The translations under genes were made by a program, and so were the position numbers. Shown here in pieces: positions 26,380-34,592 of a DNA stretch of 64,000 nt (position 1 is its first letter; every line of letters starts with the position of its first letter). The notes under the pieces were generated by a model. That model was not told the DNA's origin. It saw nothing but the letters and a program-made list of their open reading frames with translations, and did no database searches. Source of the DNA: Sulfuriroseicoccus oceanibius (GTDB taxonomy: Bacteria; Verrucomicrobiota; Verrucomicrobiia; Verrucomicrobiales; SLCJ01); contig NZ_CP066776.1 in NCBI RefSeq assembly GCF_010681825.2, forward strand, positions 2,790,001 through 2,854,000, given 5' to 3'.

Positions 26380-27681
26380 ATGCCCTCGCTTCTTTCCAAT
26401 CCCCGTACCCTCGGTCTCGCCGCTATCGGCGTCGGCGCAGGCTTGTGGGCGCTTGGTGCCAACGGCTTGTCGTCCGGCGGACAAAGCGCATTCGAGTACG
26501 AGCCAAACGTAGCCACCATCAACGGCAGCCCGTTTGGCAAAACCCTCGCGCTCACGGCACAGGGATCAATCGACTTCTACTGGCACGAAGGAGCAGATGA
26601 CCCGAACGCACCACACGTCCACGGCCCCGAATGCGCCGACGGCTGTACCCACGGCAGCAGTGAAGACACCCACGTCCATGGACCAGACTGCGGTCACGAC
26701 CACCGCGGCACAGCCGACCACAAACCTCACGCACACGGCCCGGATTGCGGACCTGACTGTGGCCACGACCACCACGACAAAGCCGACCACAAACCCCACG
26801 CACACGGTCCGGATTGCGGACCCGACTGTGGTCACGACCACCACGCCAAAGCCGATCACAAACCTCACGCGCACGGCCCGGATTGCGGACCCGACTGTGG
26901 TCACGACCACCACGCCACAGCCGATCACAAACCTCACGCACACGGTCCGGATTGCGGACCCGACTGTGGCCACGACCACCACGCCAAAGCCGATCACAAA
27001 CCTCACGCGCACGGCCCGGATTGCGGACCAGACTGTGGTCACGACCACCACACGCCAAAAGTAACTCCAAGCTCCGCAACACCACAGGAGCCGATGCTCA
27101 GCCGCGCGAAAACTCGACTACAGCAACTCTCGGCCGCTAGATTCACCAAAACATCGGACGAACCGATGACCCCTCGCCACAAGCAATTCATTTCTAACGA
27201 AATTGAACGTAAGCTGGAGTTCGCCCACAAACTCGACCCGCTCAACTACACCAATTTCAACAACCTCTATCTTTTCTACTCAACCAATGATTTAGGCAGA
27301 GAACTCAAGTCCACATCGGAGCTGCGCGAGCTCGCTCAAAGCGTCCGTAAACTGGCAGATGAGTCGTCAGAGAACCCGGCTCCATGGCTCACAGCCGCCG
27401 CCACTCAGGACATCCTCTTCAGCCTCATCTACGATTGGGAACCGGAAACCGCCACTCCAGAAAAGCTCGTTCCTATCCTCCAAGACTACCACTACTGCCT
27501 GACCACTTTTGTGCAAAAACGCAACGCTCTTAAACAAACAGGCCTCTGGACCAACATTTCTGCAAAACGCAGGACACAAATGGAAGATCGCTTTCTTTTC
27601 CTCTCCAAGCTTTACAAAGCCAAGCTAATCACGTTAGAACAGATGGTCCCACAGGTCTCTGTGGAACTTGGCAACCGCTAA
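26380..27681 (+). CDS. Membrane-anchored protein with five His/Cys-rich 23-residue repeats
   Basis: 433 residues. One N-terminal hydrophobic segment (LGLAAIGVGAGLWALGANGL, about 11-30) would anchor it with the rest outside the cytoplasm. After a degenerate HGPDCGHDH stretch come five nearly identical 23-residue units (about 112-226) built on ADHKPHAHGPDCGPDCGHDH. Each unit has six or seven His, two Cys and several Asp, a strong metal-ligand pattern. The C-terminal 200 residues are helical and Trp/Tyr-containing (LEFAHKLDPLNYTNFNNLYL, LVPILQDYHYCLTTFVQKRN) and match nothing I know. It lies between the ABC permease and pilT with gaps of 27 and 21 bases. Metal binding or sensing coupled to the transporter or pilus is inference. 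Confidence 0.75.
   Translation: MPSLLSNPRTLGLAAIGVGAGLWALGANGLSSGGQSAFEYEPNVATINGSPFGKTLALTAQGSIDFYWHEGADDPNAPHVHGPECADGCTHGSSEDTHVHGPDCGHDHRGTADHKPHAHGPDCGPDCGHDHHDKADHKPHAHGPDCGPDCGHDHHAKADHKPHAHGPDCGPDCGHDHHATADHKPHAHGPDCGPDCGHDHHAKADHKPHAHGPDCGPDCGHDHHTPKVTPSSATPQEPMLSRAKTRLQQLSAARFTKTSDEPMTPRHKQFISNEIERKLEFAHKLDPLNYTNFNNLYLFYSTNDLGRELKSTSELRELAQSVRKLADESSENPAPWLTAAATQDILFSLIYDWEPETATPEKLVPILQDYHYCLTTFVQKRNALKQTGLWTNISAKRRTQMEDRFLFLSKLYKAKLITLEQMVPQVSVELGNR
26713..27057 (+). repeat. Five in-frame 69-bp tandem repeats
   Basis: Five copies with 69-bp periodicity encode ADHKPHAHGPDCGPDCGHDHH plus two variable residues (DK, AK, AT, AK, TP). Copies differ at a few, mostly synonymous, third positions (GAC/GAT, GGT/GGC), which indicates recent expansion with purifying selection on the peptide. 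The periodicity opens long false reading frames on both strands. Copy number is likely to vary between strains. Confidence 0.9.
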
Positions 27682-27702
27682 TCCCCCCTCCCCCGATCCC
27701 GA

Positions 27703-29022
27703 ATGGAAGCCGCCCACGAAACACCTGATCCGCGCTTTACCCTCGACCAGACCGGCACGTCGCTGCGTCTGTCTGTCGATGACGCGGACAGCACTCTCCA
27801 ACTCTCATCGGACCAGTCCGCTGCTGCGTTCCACTTGCGGAGCGGCGCTGAACTGCTGCGTTGGGCATTGGCTGTAGGTACCGACCTCGGGGTTTCAGAC
27901 ATTCAGTTCCGCTCGAACCGCCTGCTCTACGTCGAAACCAGCCAAGGCATGCGCATCCTCGCCGAGCCCGGCATCCTTTCCGAGGAAATCGTCCTCGACG
28001 TGCTCAAGGAACTCATCCGCTTCAAGGAGGAAACCAACCGCAATTTCGAAGGCTTCGAGGCCAACCGAGAAGACTCTGATGTCCTCTACTGCCTCCATAA
28101 AACCAGGGTCGCAGACTTCGCTTGCCAGCAGATCGATATGGATGGCGCAGGGCGCCTCAGCGGCCGCTTGCGTATCCAGGCACACTTCAGTGCCTCCGGC
28201 CTCGGGGTCACCTGCCGTATTCTCAACGACTCCATCCCAGAGCTTGAGGAGCTGGGGCTGTCCACTGACCTCATCGACGCCATGCGCGCCGCGGTCCAGC
28301 GTCGTGCAGGACTTGCACTTGTTACTGGACCAACAGGGTCCGGTAAATCCACCACTCTCGCCGCCTTGATCGACTGGCTTCGCCGCAACCACGCGAAGCA
28401 CATCGTGACCGTGGAAGACCCTGTCGAATACTCTTACCCGCCGAGCATGGACGACCCCGAGGGATCCGGCTACCAAATCGCCAGCCCCGGCTTGGTCACC
28501 CAGCAGGAAGTCGGCCGCGACGTCTCGAGCTATCACCAGGGGCTCAAGGACGTGCTGCGTAAAGCACCTCACATCATCCTGCTCGGTGAGATCCGTGACC
28601 GCGAAGCCATGGAGACCGCGCTTGAGGCGGCCCAGACCGGTCACTTCGTGATCTCCACACTCCACACCACCGGCGCGGTCAAAACCATGGGACGTATCCT
28701 TGAGATGTTCCCTCGCGAGAAGCACGAGGCCATCCTCGGCCGCATGAGTGAAATGCTCGTATTCATCCTTTCCCAGGGACTCCTCAGAACCGAAAACGGA
28801 CGCGTTCTGACCTACGAGTTCCTCCAAAACGGTGACGATGCCTGCTCATCAGCCATCGCCAACTACTACGGCGGCTCCCGCGCCCTCGAAGACGTCATCA
28901 GACGCTCGGGTAACATCGAGTGGGACGCCCAACTCTACAACCTTTACAGTCAAGGTCTCATTGACGCGGAAACTTTTGAAAACAACCGGATGAAACGGGG
29001 TGAAGACACCTCCGAATTCTAA
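27703..29022 (+). CDS. pilT: PilT-type retraction ATPase of a type IV pilus system
   Basis: 439 residues. Walker A is TGPTGSGKSTT (about 209-218), the Asp box is TVEDPVEYS, Walker B is HIILLGEIRDREAMETAL and the His box is STLHTTGAVKT. It lacks the four-cysteine insert and long N-terminal domain of PilB/GspE. The PilT-type core is preceded by an N-terminal segment of about 60 residues and followed by a C-terminal tail (LYNLYSQGLIDAETFENN) as in PilT proteins. Hexameric cytoplasmic motors of this kind drive pilus depolymerisation. It starts 21 bases after the His/Cys-repeat gene and is followed by a pilin. Confidence 0.9.
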   Translation: MEAAHETPDPRFTLDQTGTSLRLSVDDADSTLQLSSDQSAAAFHLRSGAELLRWALAVGTDLGVSDIQFRSNRLLYVETSQGMRILAEPGILSEEIVLDVLKELIRFKEETNRNFEGFEANREDSDVLYCLHKTRVADFACQQIDMDGAGRLSGRLRIQAHFSASGLGVTCRILNDSIPELEELGLSTDLIDAMRAAVQRRAGLALVTGPTGSGKSTTLAALIDWLRRNHAKHIVTVEDPVEYSYPPSMDDPEGSGYQIASPGLVTQQEVGRDVSSYHQGLKDVLRKAPHIILLGEIRDREAMETALEAAQTGHFVISTLHTTGAVKTMGRILEMFPREKHEAILGRMSEMLVFILSQGLLRTENGRVLTYEFLQNGDDACSSAIANYYGGSRALEDVIRRSGNIEWDAQLYNLYSQGLIDAETFENNRMKRGEDTSEF

Positions 29023-29090
29023 CTCCATTCCATTACGGAGTTTTCAAATAAACAGAAACTGGTAATAACTAAATTAATACCCCAACCATC

Positions 29091-29513
29091 ATGAAAAAAA
29101 ATACACTGCGTAAGAACAAGGGCATGACCCTTCTCGAGCTCACCATCGTGATCCTCGTCCTTCTCACCCTGATCGGCGTCCTCTTCTTCGGCGCCCAGGC
29201 ATACAAAGAGGGATCGGACCGCACTGCCTGCGTCCTCAACATTCGCAACGTTCAACTTGCGATGCGTTCCTACGTGAACCTGAACGGCATCCCGCAGGAC
29301 ACTGCCATGAGCCAAGGCGACTTCATCGGGACTGGCAAGTTCTTGGAGGCATTACCAGAGTGCCCCGGAGGAGGAACATACACCTTGGATCTCGGTACCG
29401 AAGTCCCAGCAGCGGGTGATGTAGTCACTACATGCTCCCTCAACGCTTCCAAAAACCACGACCCACAGTGGGACGGGAGCGGGCTTGACGCTTCGAAGAC
29501 CGGAGATTGGTAA
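29091..29513 (+). CDS. Type IV pilin-like protein 1
   Basis: 140 residues. A short basic leader ends at Gly11, followed by MTLLELTIVILVLLTLIGVL, the class-III prepilin signature with Glu at mature position 5. The globular part contains LNIRNVQLAMRSYVNLNGIP, ALPECPGGGTY and a second Cys pair candidate (VTTCSLNA). The first residue after cleavage is Met rather than Phe, which is tolerated. The AT-rich 68 bases upstream and the strong terminator downstream suggest the gene can be expressed separately at high level, as expected for a major pilin. Cleavage needs a PilD peptidase encoded elsewhere. Confidence 0.88.
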   Translation: MKKNTLRKNKGMTLLELTIVILVLLTLIGVLFFGAQAYKEGSDRTACVLNIRNVQLAMRSYVNLNGIPQDTAMSQGDFIGTGKFLEALPECPGGGTYTLDLGTEVPAAGDVVTTCSLNASKNHDPQWDGSGLDASKTGDW

Positions 29514-29596
29514 GCCTCTAGGTTAACCATCAAGCGACTTTACCGTATCGGCTGCGCCCCCCCCTGCTGGCACGGTACTACAAGTTGATAAATTCC

Positions 29597-29640
29597 GCCG
29601 CCCTGCGCTGCTTGCGGGCAACGCAGGGCGGCCCTTTTTA
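29597..29640 (+). terminator. Rho-independent terminator after pilin 1
   Basis: GCCGCCCTGCG (29597-29607) and CGCAGGGCGGC (29622-29632) form an 11-bp perfect stem followed by CCTTTTT. It separates pilin 1 from the alignment-complex genes. Confidence 0.88.
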
Positions 29641-29743
29641 ACAGCCGATCGGCTAGAGCAAACTCCATCCTCCTTTTTGCTCAACCTGGCTGTGATCCTG
29701 CTCCAGTTTTCCGCCCTCCCTACCTGGTCTCAACACAGAAATC

Positions 29744-31519
29744 GTGAATCAGCTCCATCACCCAGAGACACTCTCAGCAGTCAAAGCCTACCGTCAGGCC
29801 TGCATGGTCGCGAACTCAAGCTCGCGCGCATCCAATCCGGACTGGTACAAGCCGGCTCATCAAGTTGGACTCCAGTGGCATATCCGGACCACCGGCTCGC
29901 CACGTTTGGCGTCTGCCGTGTATTCAGAGTCCGACCAAGCTTGGAGCGACGGACCGAACCTGAATCTGCCTCAACTGCGCTCGATGGATGCCTTGGAGGC
30001 TGCCATTGACGAGATCCTCAAACGCCACCCGAAGGCCAAGAGCCTGGGCATCGTGCTCCATATCGCGGACGAGTTCGCGACCACTGAGATTTTCGAAGAT
30101 TTTTCCGATTGGAACCAGCTCGACGCCTTGAGCGAGCAACTGTCCACAAATCCCCACTCACTCATCGGCGACGAAGGCATGGCGACCGAAGACACGTCAT
30201 GGCGCATCATCCCAACGCCTGGCGCCATCACGCCTCCGATCTGCACCACCGTCGCGATCTCGCACCGATACCAAGAGGTGCTCGCCAACCTGCGGGCACT
30301 GGGCGAAAAGCGCAACTTCCCAATTGTCACGGAAGGCGTCAGCGCTCCACTTGCCTTTCTTGCCCTACTGCCGGCATTCCTCGACTTTGAGAACGAAGCA
30401 CCCAAGTTGGTCGTCCTGCACTACCACAAGTTTTCGGCGCTCTCGATCTTCAGTCCAAATGGCGAATTGATCAAAGTGCGTGCGCTGCCACACCGGGGCC
30501 GCCCTCATCCGCCCAACCTGAGCGACACATTGACCGCTGCGGTCCACGCGAACGAGTTGCAAAAGCCGCAGATCATTCTGGTACCGATGACCTCGACGGA
30601 CATCGAGCCCTTGGTGACCCAGCTCCACGCCACCTTGCACTTGGACGACGATCCCGTGATCGACGTGATCAAGCCAGGAGTGGAGCCAGTGACCCAATGC
30701 GCAGGCAGCCGTCCGGAAATGCTCATGGCTCTTCCCGACTACACCGCATCCGAGCACTCTAACACGTTCAAGATGCTTGGTGGGCAAGGTTGGGCTTTCC
30801 AAGACTTCCTCGCCCCTCCCGCTGATGAGTCCGCTGCCATTCCGTCGTGGAAGGAGATGCAGTTGCTCAAGCTGAGCAAATTGGCGAAACCTGTCTTTGC
30901 CTTGGTGGCGATCGGCGCTCTTGGATTGACCATGACCGGAGTCATTAGTGCCATATCCAACGAGAGCTGGCAGTACGATGAGACCACCACCTCGATGCTC
31001 AATGGCGAAATCAATCTCTTACAACAAAAACAAAAGGCGCATGCCCATTGGGAAAATATCCTCGCAGACCGTACCTCTGCTTGGACCACTCTCGAATTGA
31101 TTGCCCGGATTTTCCCAAAGGACTCGGGGGTCCTTGTAGAGAACGTCGAATATTCCGCCCGCGTCGAGCAGGCTAAGAAGGGCAACACCCTTCCATTCGC
31201 CCGCAGTTGGACGATCACTGGCGCTGCAACCGATGTCGGCGAGGAGCACCTCACTTCGCTGAACTCACGCGATGGAATCAGTGCCGTCTTCACCGAAATC
31301 ACCGACGCCACAGGCATTCAATCGTTCGACCCGAGCTCGGATACGCGGCAGTTACTGATCAACGTGACCCTCGGCAACAACCCGCAATACAATCGGAGTG
31401 CCCGAGTCACCCGACCGCTCGATCTGGAGAACTGCCCGACACGTTTTACCATGAAGATCGATCTCCAGTACTCGGCCAAAGACGACTTGGCTCTCACCAG
31501 AGGCAAGCAACCGAAATAA
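29744..31519 (+). CDS. PilM/PilN-like fused inner-membrane platform protein
   Basis: 591 residues from a GTG at 29744; the ATG at 29804 is an alternative. The first 330 residues are a soluble alpha/beta region consistent with a degenerate actin-like PilM fold (VGLQWHIRTTGSPRLASAVY, later KLVVLHYHKFSALSIFSPNG). A single membrane helix follows at about 382-405 (LAKPVFALVAIGALGLTMTG), then a periplasmic part like PilN (coiled LNGEINLLQQKQKAHAHWEN, then TAWTTLELIARIFP-type and beta segments). In most bacteria PilM and PilN are separate. The position, upstream of PilO-, PilP- and PilQ-like genes, parallels the Akkermansia Amuc_1098-1102 cluster. The fold claim is inference from order and topology. 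Confidence 0.6.
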   Translation: MNQLHHPETLSAVKAYRQACMVANSSSRASNPDWYKPAHQVGLQWHIRTTGSPRLASAVYSESDQAWSDGPNLNLPQLRSMDALEAAIDEILKRHPKAKSLGIVLHIADEFATTEIFEDFSDWNQLDALSEQLSTNPHSLIGDEGMATEDTSWRIIPTPGAITPPICTTVAISHRYQEVLANLRALGEKRNFPIVTEGVSAPLAFLALLPAFLDFENEAPKLVVLHYHKFSALSIFSPNGELIKVRALPHRGRPHPPNLSDTLTAAVHANELQKPQIILVPMTSTDIEPLVTQLHATLHLDDDPVIDVIKPGVEPVTQCAGSRPEMLMALPDYTASEHSNTFKMLGGQGWAFQDFLAPPADESAAIPSWKEMQLLKLSKLAKPVFALVAIGALGLTMTGVISAISNESWQYDETTTSMLNGEINLLQQKQKAHAHWENILADRTSAWTTLELIARIFPKDSGVLVENVEYSARVEQAKKGNTLPFARSWTITGAATDVGEEHLTSLNSRDGISAVFTEITDATGIQSFDPSSDTRQLLINVTLGNNPQYNRSARVTRPLDLENCPTRFTMKIDLQYSAKDDLALTRGKQPK

Positions 31520-31555
31520 ATCACGGAGAACATCTCACAGTATCAGATATTCTTT

Positions 31556-32101
31556 ATGAGCGCTTACACAAAGCCTATCACCCTGTTTGGAATTGCGATC
31601 CCTGCGGTTGCAACCATCGTATTCTGCATTGCCTGCGTGGTGGTGAAGAGCAAGATCTCCGCCAAAGCGGATGAGCGCGAAGCCGCGTTCAGCCAGCACA
31701 ACGCACTCCAGCAGCAAGTCAATAAACTGCGCAGTGACGTACAACCGACCTCAAAGGAACTTGATGATTGGTACAAAGTGCTGACGGATGACATCCGCCC
31801 GACGGCAGCAGAAACACTAAAGTCCGTCGAGTCTGACTTCACTCCGTCCCAACTCGCGCTGACCTCCCGCCAGTTCTCACCCAGCAAGCCTGGCAGTCTC
31901 GCCAACGGAGCACGCCAAAGATCATCCACGGTAAAACTGGCATTCCGCGGAACCTACCTACCGATGCAGCTCGCATTGCAGAAAATCGAGACCTCGCTGC
32001 CTCAACTCGCTCTCGAATCGATGACCATTGGCCGTGAACGCGGCTACGATGACCTCATCTTCAACCTCTCCTACACAGCGTGGGAGAAGGAGACCAAGTA
32101 A
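31556..32101 (+). CDS. PilO-like bitopic membrane protein
   Basis: 181 residues. One N-terminal membrane helix (LFGIAIPAVATIVFCIACVV, about 10-29) is followed by a coiled-coil (ISAKADEREAAFSQHNALQQ, QVNKLRSDVQ) and a small alpha/beta domain ending in LALESMTIGRERGYDDLIFN. The region STVKLAFRGTYLPMQLALQK resembles the PilO/GspM ferredoxin-like fold where a strand precedes a helix. Its genomic slot, between the PilM/N-like gene and the PilP-like/secretin genes, is the slot of PilO and of the Akkermansia surface protein Amuc_1100. It is shorter than Amuc_1100, and homology to it is not shown. Confidence 0.6.
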   Translation: MSAYTKPITLFGIAIPAVATIVFCIACVVVKSKISAKADEREAAFSQHNALQQQVNKLRSDVQPTSKELDDWYKVLTDDIRPTAAETLKSVESDFTPSQLALTSRQFSPSKPGSLANGARQRSSTVKLAFRGTYLPMQLALQKIETSLPQLALESMTIGRERGYDDLIFNLSYTAWEKETK

Positions 32102-32115
32102 CCCCATTGAATTCC

Positions 32116-32586
32116 ATGACCATTCCAATCAAATCTCTCGCTACAGCAGTGGTCACCTGCACATGGGTGTTGTCGGGGGCCGCTTATGCAGCGGAGGCTA
32201 ACGAAGCCGCCCCCCAATCAGACGTCGCCATTGAGCTTGCCATGGCAGATGAAGACCGACTCTACGATCCCTTCGGTGTGATCAAAGACGGTGAGATCGA
32301 GCCACCAAAGGAACCCGAGATAATCAAGCCTATCCGAGGCCCCAAAGAGGCCGTTCAGTCCACCCCATTCCAAGATCTGGTCGACCGCCATGTCCGAATC
32401 CGTGCGATCAACGCGGCGCGCGGCCAAGTCTATATCGGCATGCGCCCCTACCAGCAAGGCGACACCGTCACCATTAAAACCGGAGGCGCTCCTCTGAACT
32501 GTAAGATCCTATCGGTCGACAGCGGCGGCATTGTCCTCCAAGACGTAACCTCCGAAGAAAAGGCGACCGCCCGTCACGGCCGGTAA
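32116..32586 (+). CDS. PilP/GspC-like periplasmic protein
   Basis: 156 residues from the ATG at 32116; the GTG at 32080 would overlap the previous gene. The signal peptide is LATAVVTCTWVLSGAAYA. A proline-rich linker (EIEPPKEPEIIKPIRGPKEA) leads to a small beta domain with IRAINAARGQVYIGMRPYQQ, GDTVTIKTGG and KILSVDSGGIVLQ. A beta-barrel of that size after a proline-rich linker, encoded directly before the secretin, is the layout of PilP/GspC homology-region proteins that dock onto the secretin N-domains. Sequence similarity is weak and the call is mainly positional. Confidence 0.55.
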   Translation: MTIPIKSLATAVVTCTWVLSGAAYAAEANEAAPQSDVAIELAMADEDRLYDPFGVIKDGEIEPPKEPEIIKPIRGPKEAVQSTPFQDLVDRHVRIRAINAARGQVYIGMRPYQQGDTVTIKTGGAPLNCKILSVDSGGIVLQDVTSEEKATARHGR

Positions 32587-32664
32587 CAAAGCCACACCAA
32601 GCCACAAGCTCATCTTCCCATCCAACCACACCAAAAACTCCCCCCACTTTCCTCCATTGCCATC

Positions 32665-34521
32665 ATGAAAACGAAGCCCTCCATCCCAACCTTGGCCATG
32701 ATCGCCGCCACGGCGATTGGGTCGATCTCCTCAATCCATGCCCAAGGCGAACCGCCTGCCGACGCTCCGGTAAGTGCGCTTGAGCGCGAACGCGTTGCCG
32801 CCGAGGCCGCCTTTGACGGTCTGATTTTCGAGGGCGAACCCCTCAATGACGTGATCGGTCTGCTCGCCACCCAGGCCGGCAAATCCTACACCCACAACCC
32901 GGCACTTAACGGACCACAATACTCCGTCGCCGGTAACATCGCCGCTGGAGATCCACTTGCCACCATCCAAGAGCTCGCATTTGGCTTCAATGTCGAGATT
33001 CACGTCCGTGGCAACACCATCTACGCACTCTCGCCTCAGGATGTGCAACAATTGCCGCAGGAAGAGTGGGCCTATCAGCTCAAGTATCTTCGCCCATCGG
33101 ACTTCGAGAACCTGCGTGGCATCATCCAACCGCTGCTGACTCCTGGCACGGGAACCGTCAACTTCGAGCCGAAAACCAACACCCTTTTGGTGATCGATTC
33201 GAAACGCCGGATCGAGCGCATCAACAACTTCATGGCAAAGCTCGACCGACCAAAGGGGCAGATCATCGTGGAAACGAAGATCCTGCGTATCAATAGCTCG
33301 GCCGGCAGCCGCATTGGTGTCGACTGGAGCTCGACTCTCGGCGAGCAGGGCCTGACCTTCGACGCCATTCAGAACCTTAACTCGCTCTTCAATCTGCCAG
33401 ATTCACGCTCGCTGTCGAAGGTCACCACCGACGACTTCACTTCTGGACAGGAGCTTGCAAACTCCGTTACAAACGGCTTGATCGGAGGCGCCAATGGCCA
33501 ACTTACCAACAACGGCTCGCTCAACACCAACTCGATCGAAACCCGCTCCTCGACCCCAGGTTCCGGATTGGTTCTTGCTCCGGTTCAGCTCCAAGCCGTG
33601 CTCCGTGCACTCAACGAAGGCAACATTGCCAACCAGCGCACCAACCCGACGTTGATCACCGAGGACAACGAACAGGCACTCATCACGATCATCGACCGTG
33701 TGCCAATCATCACCTCGACCATCTCGCAGACATCCGCCGGCCAGAACATCACCGACGAAGTCCGCTACACCATCGACGAGTCCGACCCAACTCTCTCCGA
33801 TGCGGAGAACCCTGGCGAAACCCGCGAGGTCGGTGTGACCCTTACCGTCACCCCTACCCTGCTGCCGGACAACACCATCCGCATGGACCTGCGCCCGCGT
33901 ACCGCACAGATCGTCGACTTCGTCGAAGGCCGCAGTGGCAACGTTTACCCACGCGTTACCGAATCGATGGTTCAGTCGATTGCTCGCGTCCCTAACGGTC
34001 ACTCGCTGATCATCGGTGGCTTCTACGGATACACCGACAGCAACAAGGAGAACAAAGTCCCGATCCTCGGTGACATCCCGGTGGTGAACTTCTTCTTCAA
34101 GAGCAAGGAAACCATCAAGGAGTCGACCAGCTTGGTGTTCATCATCACCCCGACCTCGTACGATCCATCCAGCGCCATCGAAAATCTCCGCGCCAATGAC
34201 GCCATCTACGACAACGTAGCCCTGGACAGCGACCACAACGAAGTCTTCTCACCTCGCGTCGAAGGTGTCGCCCATCGATCCAACATGGGCAACACCGTGC
34301 GTAACATCATGCGCCCACGTGACGACAAAGCCGAAGATCAGCGCAACCCATTGGTTCGCCCCGAGCGCGCCGATGAAAAGGTGCAGCAAAACATGGAGCG
34401 CTACGAAGCGACCTATCAAAAGGCCAAGGCAGCGCAATCTCAGCAGGCAGCACCTGCGACCAAGGCTCCTGCCAAAACCACCCCAAGCTCGAAGAAATTC
34501 GAGGGGGGCATGTTTGACTAG
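32665..34521 (+). CDS. pilQ: Secretin of the type IV pilus/type II secretion family (PilQ-like)
   Basis: 618 residues with a signal peptide (AMIAATAIGSISSIHA). N-domains occupy about 50-190 (FEGEPLNDVIGLLATQAGKS; YLRPSDFENLRGIIQPLL). The secretin core shows ETKILRINSSAGSRIGVDWS, ILI-type beta-hairpin repeats and the signature VPILGDIPVVNFFFKSK near residue 465, followed by SLVFIITPTSYDP. A low-complexity C-terminal tail (APATKAPAKTTPSSKK) extends past the barrel and could bind a pilotin or the cell wall. It forms the outer-membrane gate. Terminator-like hairpins follow, so PilM/N to PilQ may be one transcription unit. Confidence 0.9.
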   Translation: MKTKPSIPTLAMIAATAIGSISSIHAQGEPPADAPVSALERERVAAEAAFDGLIFEGEPLNDVIGLLATQAGKSYTHNPALNGPQYSVAGNIAAGDPLATIQELAFGFNVEIHVRGNTIYALSPQDVQQLPQEEWAYQLKYLRPSDFENLRGIIQPLLTPGTGTVNFEPKTNTLLVIDSKRRIERINNFMAKLDRPKGQIIVETKILRINSSAGSRIGVDWSSTLGEQGLTFDAIQNLNSLFNLPDSRSLSKVTTDDFTSGQELANSVTNGLIGGANGQLTNNGSLNTNSIETRSSTPGSGLVLAPVQLQAVLRALNEGNIANQRTNPTLITEDNEQALITIIDRVPIITSTISQTSAGQNITDEVRYTIDESDPTLSDAENPGETREVGVTLTVTPTLLPDNTIRMDLRPRTAQIVDFVEGRSGNVYPRVTESMVQSIARVPNGHSLIIGGFYGYTDSNKENKVPILGDIPVVNFFFKSKETIKESTSLVFIITPTSYDPSSAIENLRANDAIYDNVALDSDHNEVFSPRVEGVAHRSNMGNTVRNIMRPRDDKAEDQRNPLVRPERADEKVQQNMERYEATYQKAKAAQSQQAAPATKAPAKTTPSSKKFEGGMFD

Positions 34522-34530
34522 TTCCTCCCA

Positions 34531-34570
34531 CGCCGCATCACGGTTTTTACCGGGGTGCGGCGCTTTTTGT
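34531..34570 (+). terminator. Rho-independent terminator after the secretin gene
   Basis: CGCCGCATC and GGTGCGGCG form the outer stem, with an inner CGG/CCG pairing around TTTTTA, followed by CTTTTTG. It probably allows partial read-through into the pilB operon or separates the two units. Confidence 0.75.
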
Positions 34571-34592
34571 CTCGATCACCAGACCCAATCCC

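Noticed and set aside
26713-27057. Possible CRISPR array
   Set aside because: The units are contiguous 69-bp coding repeats with no unique spacers; they encode a regular peptide.
26534-27064. Long overlapping frames on both strands across the 69-bp repeats
   Set aside because: Because 69 is a multiple of three, any frame without a stop in one unit stays open in all; only the 26380 frame has a plausible start, a membrane anchor and a non-repeat continuation.
29677-30009. 110-residue frame overlapping the start of the PilM/N-like gene
   Set aside because: It lies in another frame over the spacer and start of 29744; no signal or domain, and the longer frame is favoured.
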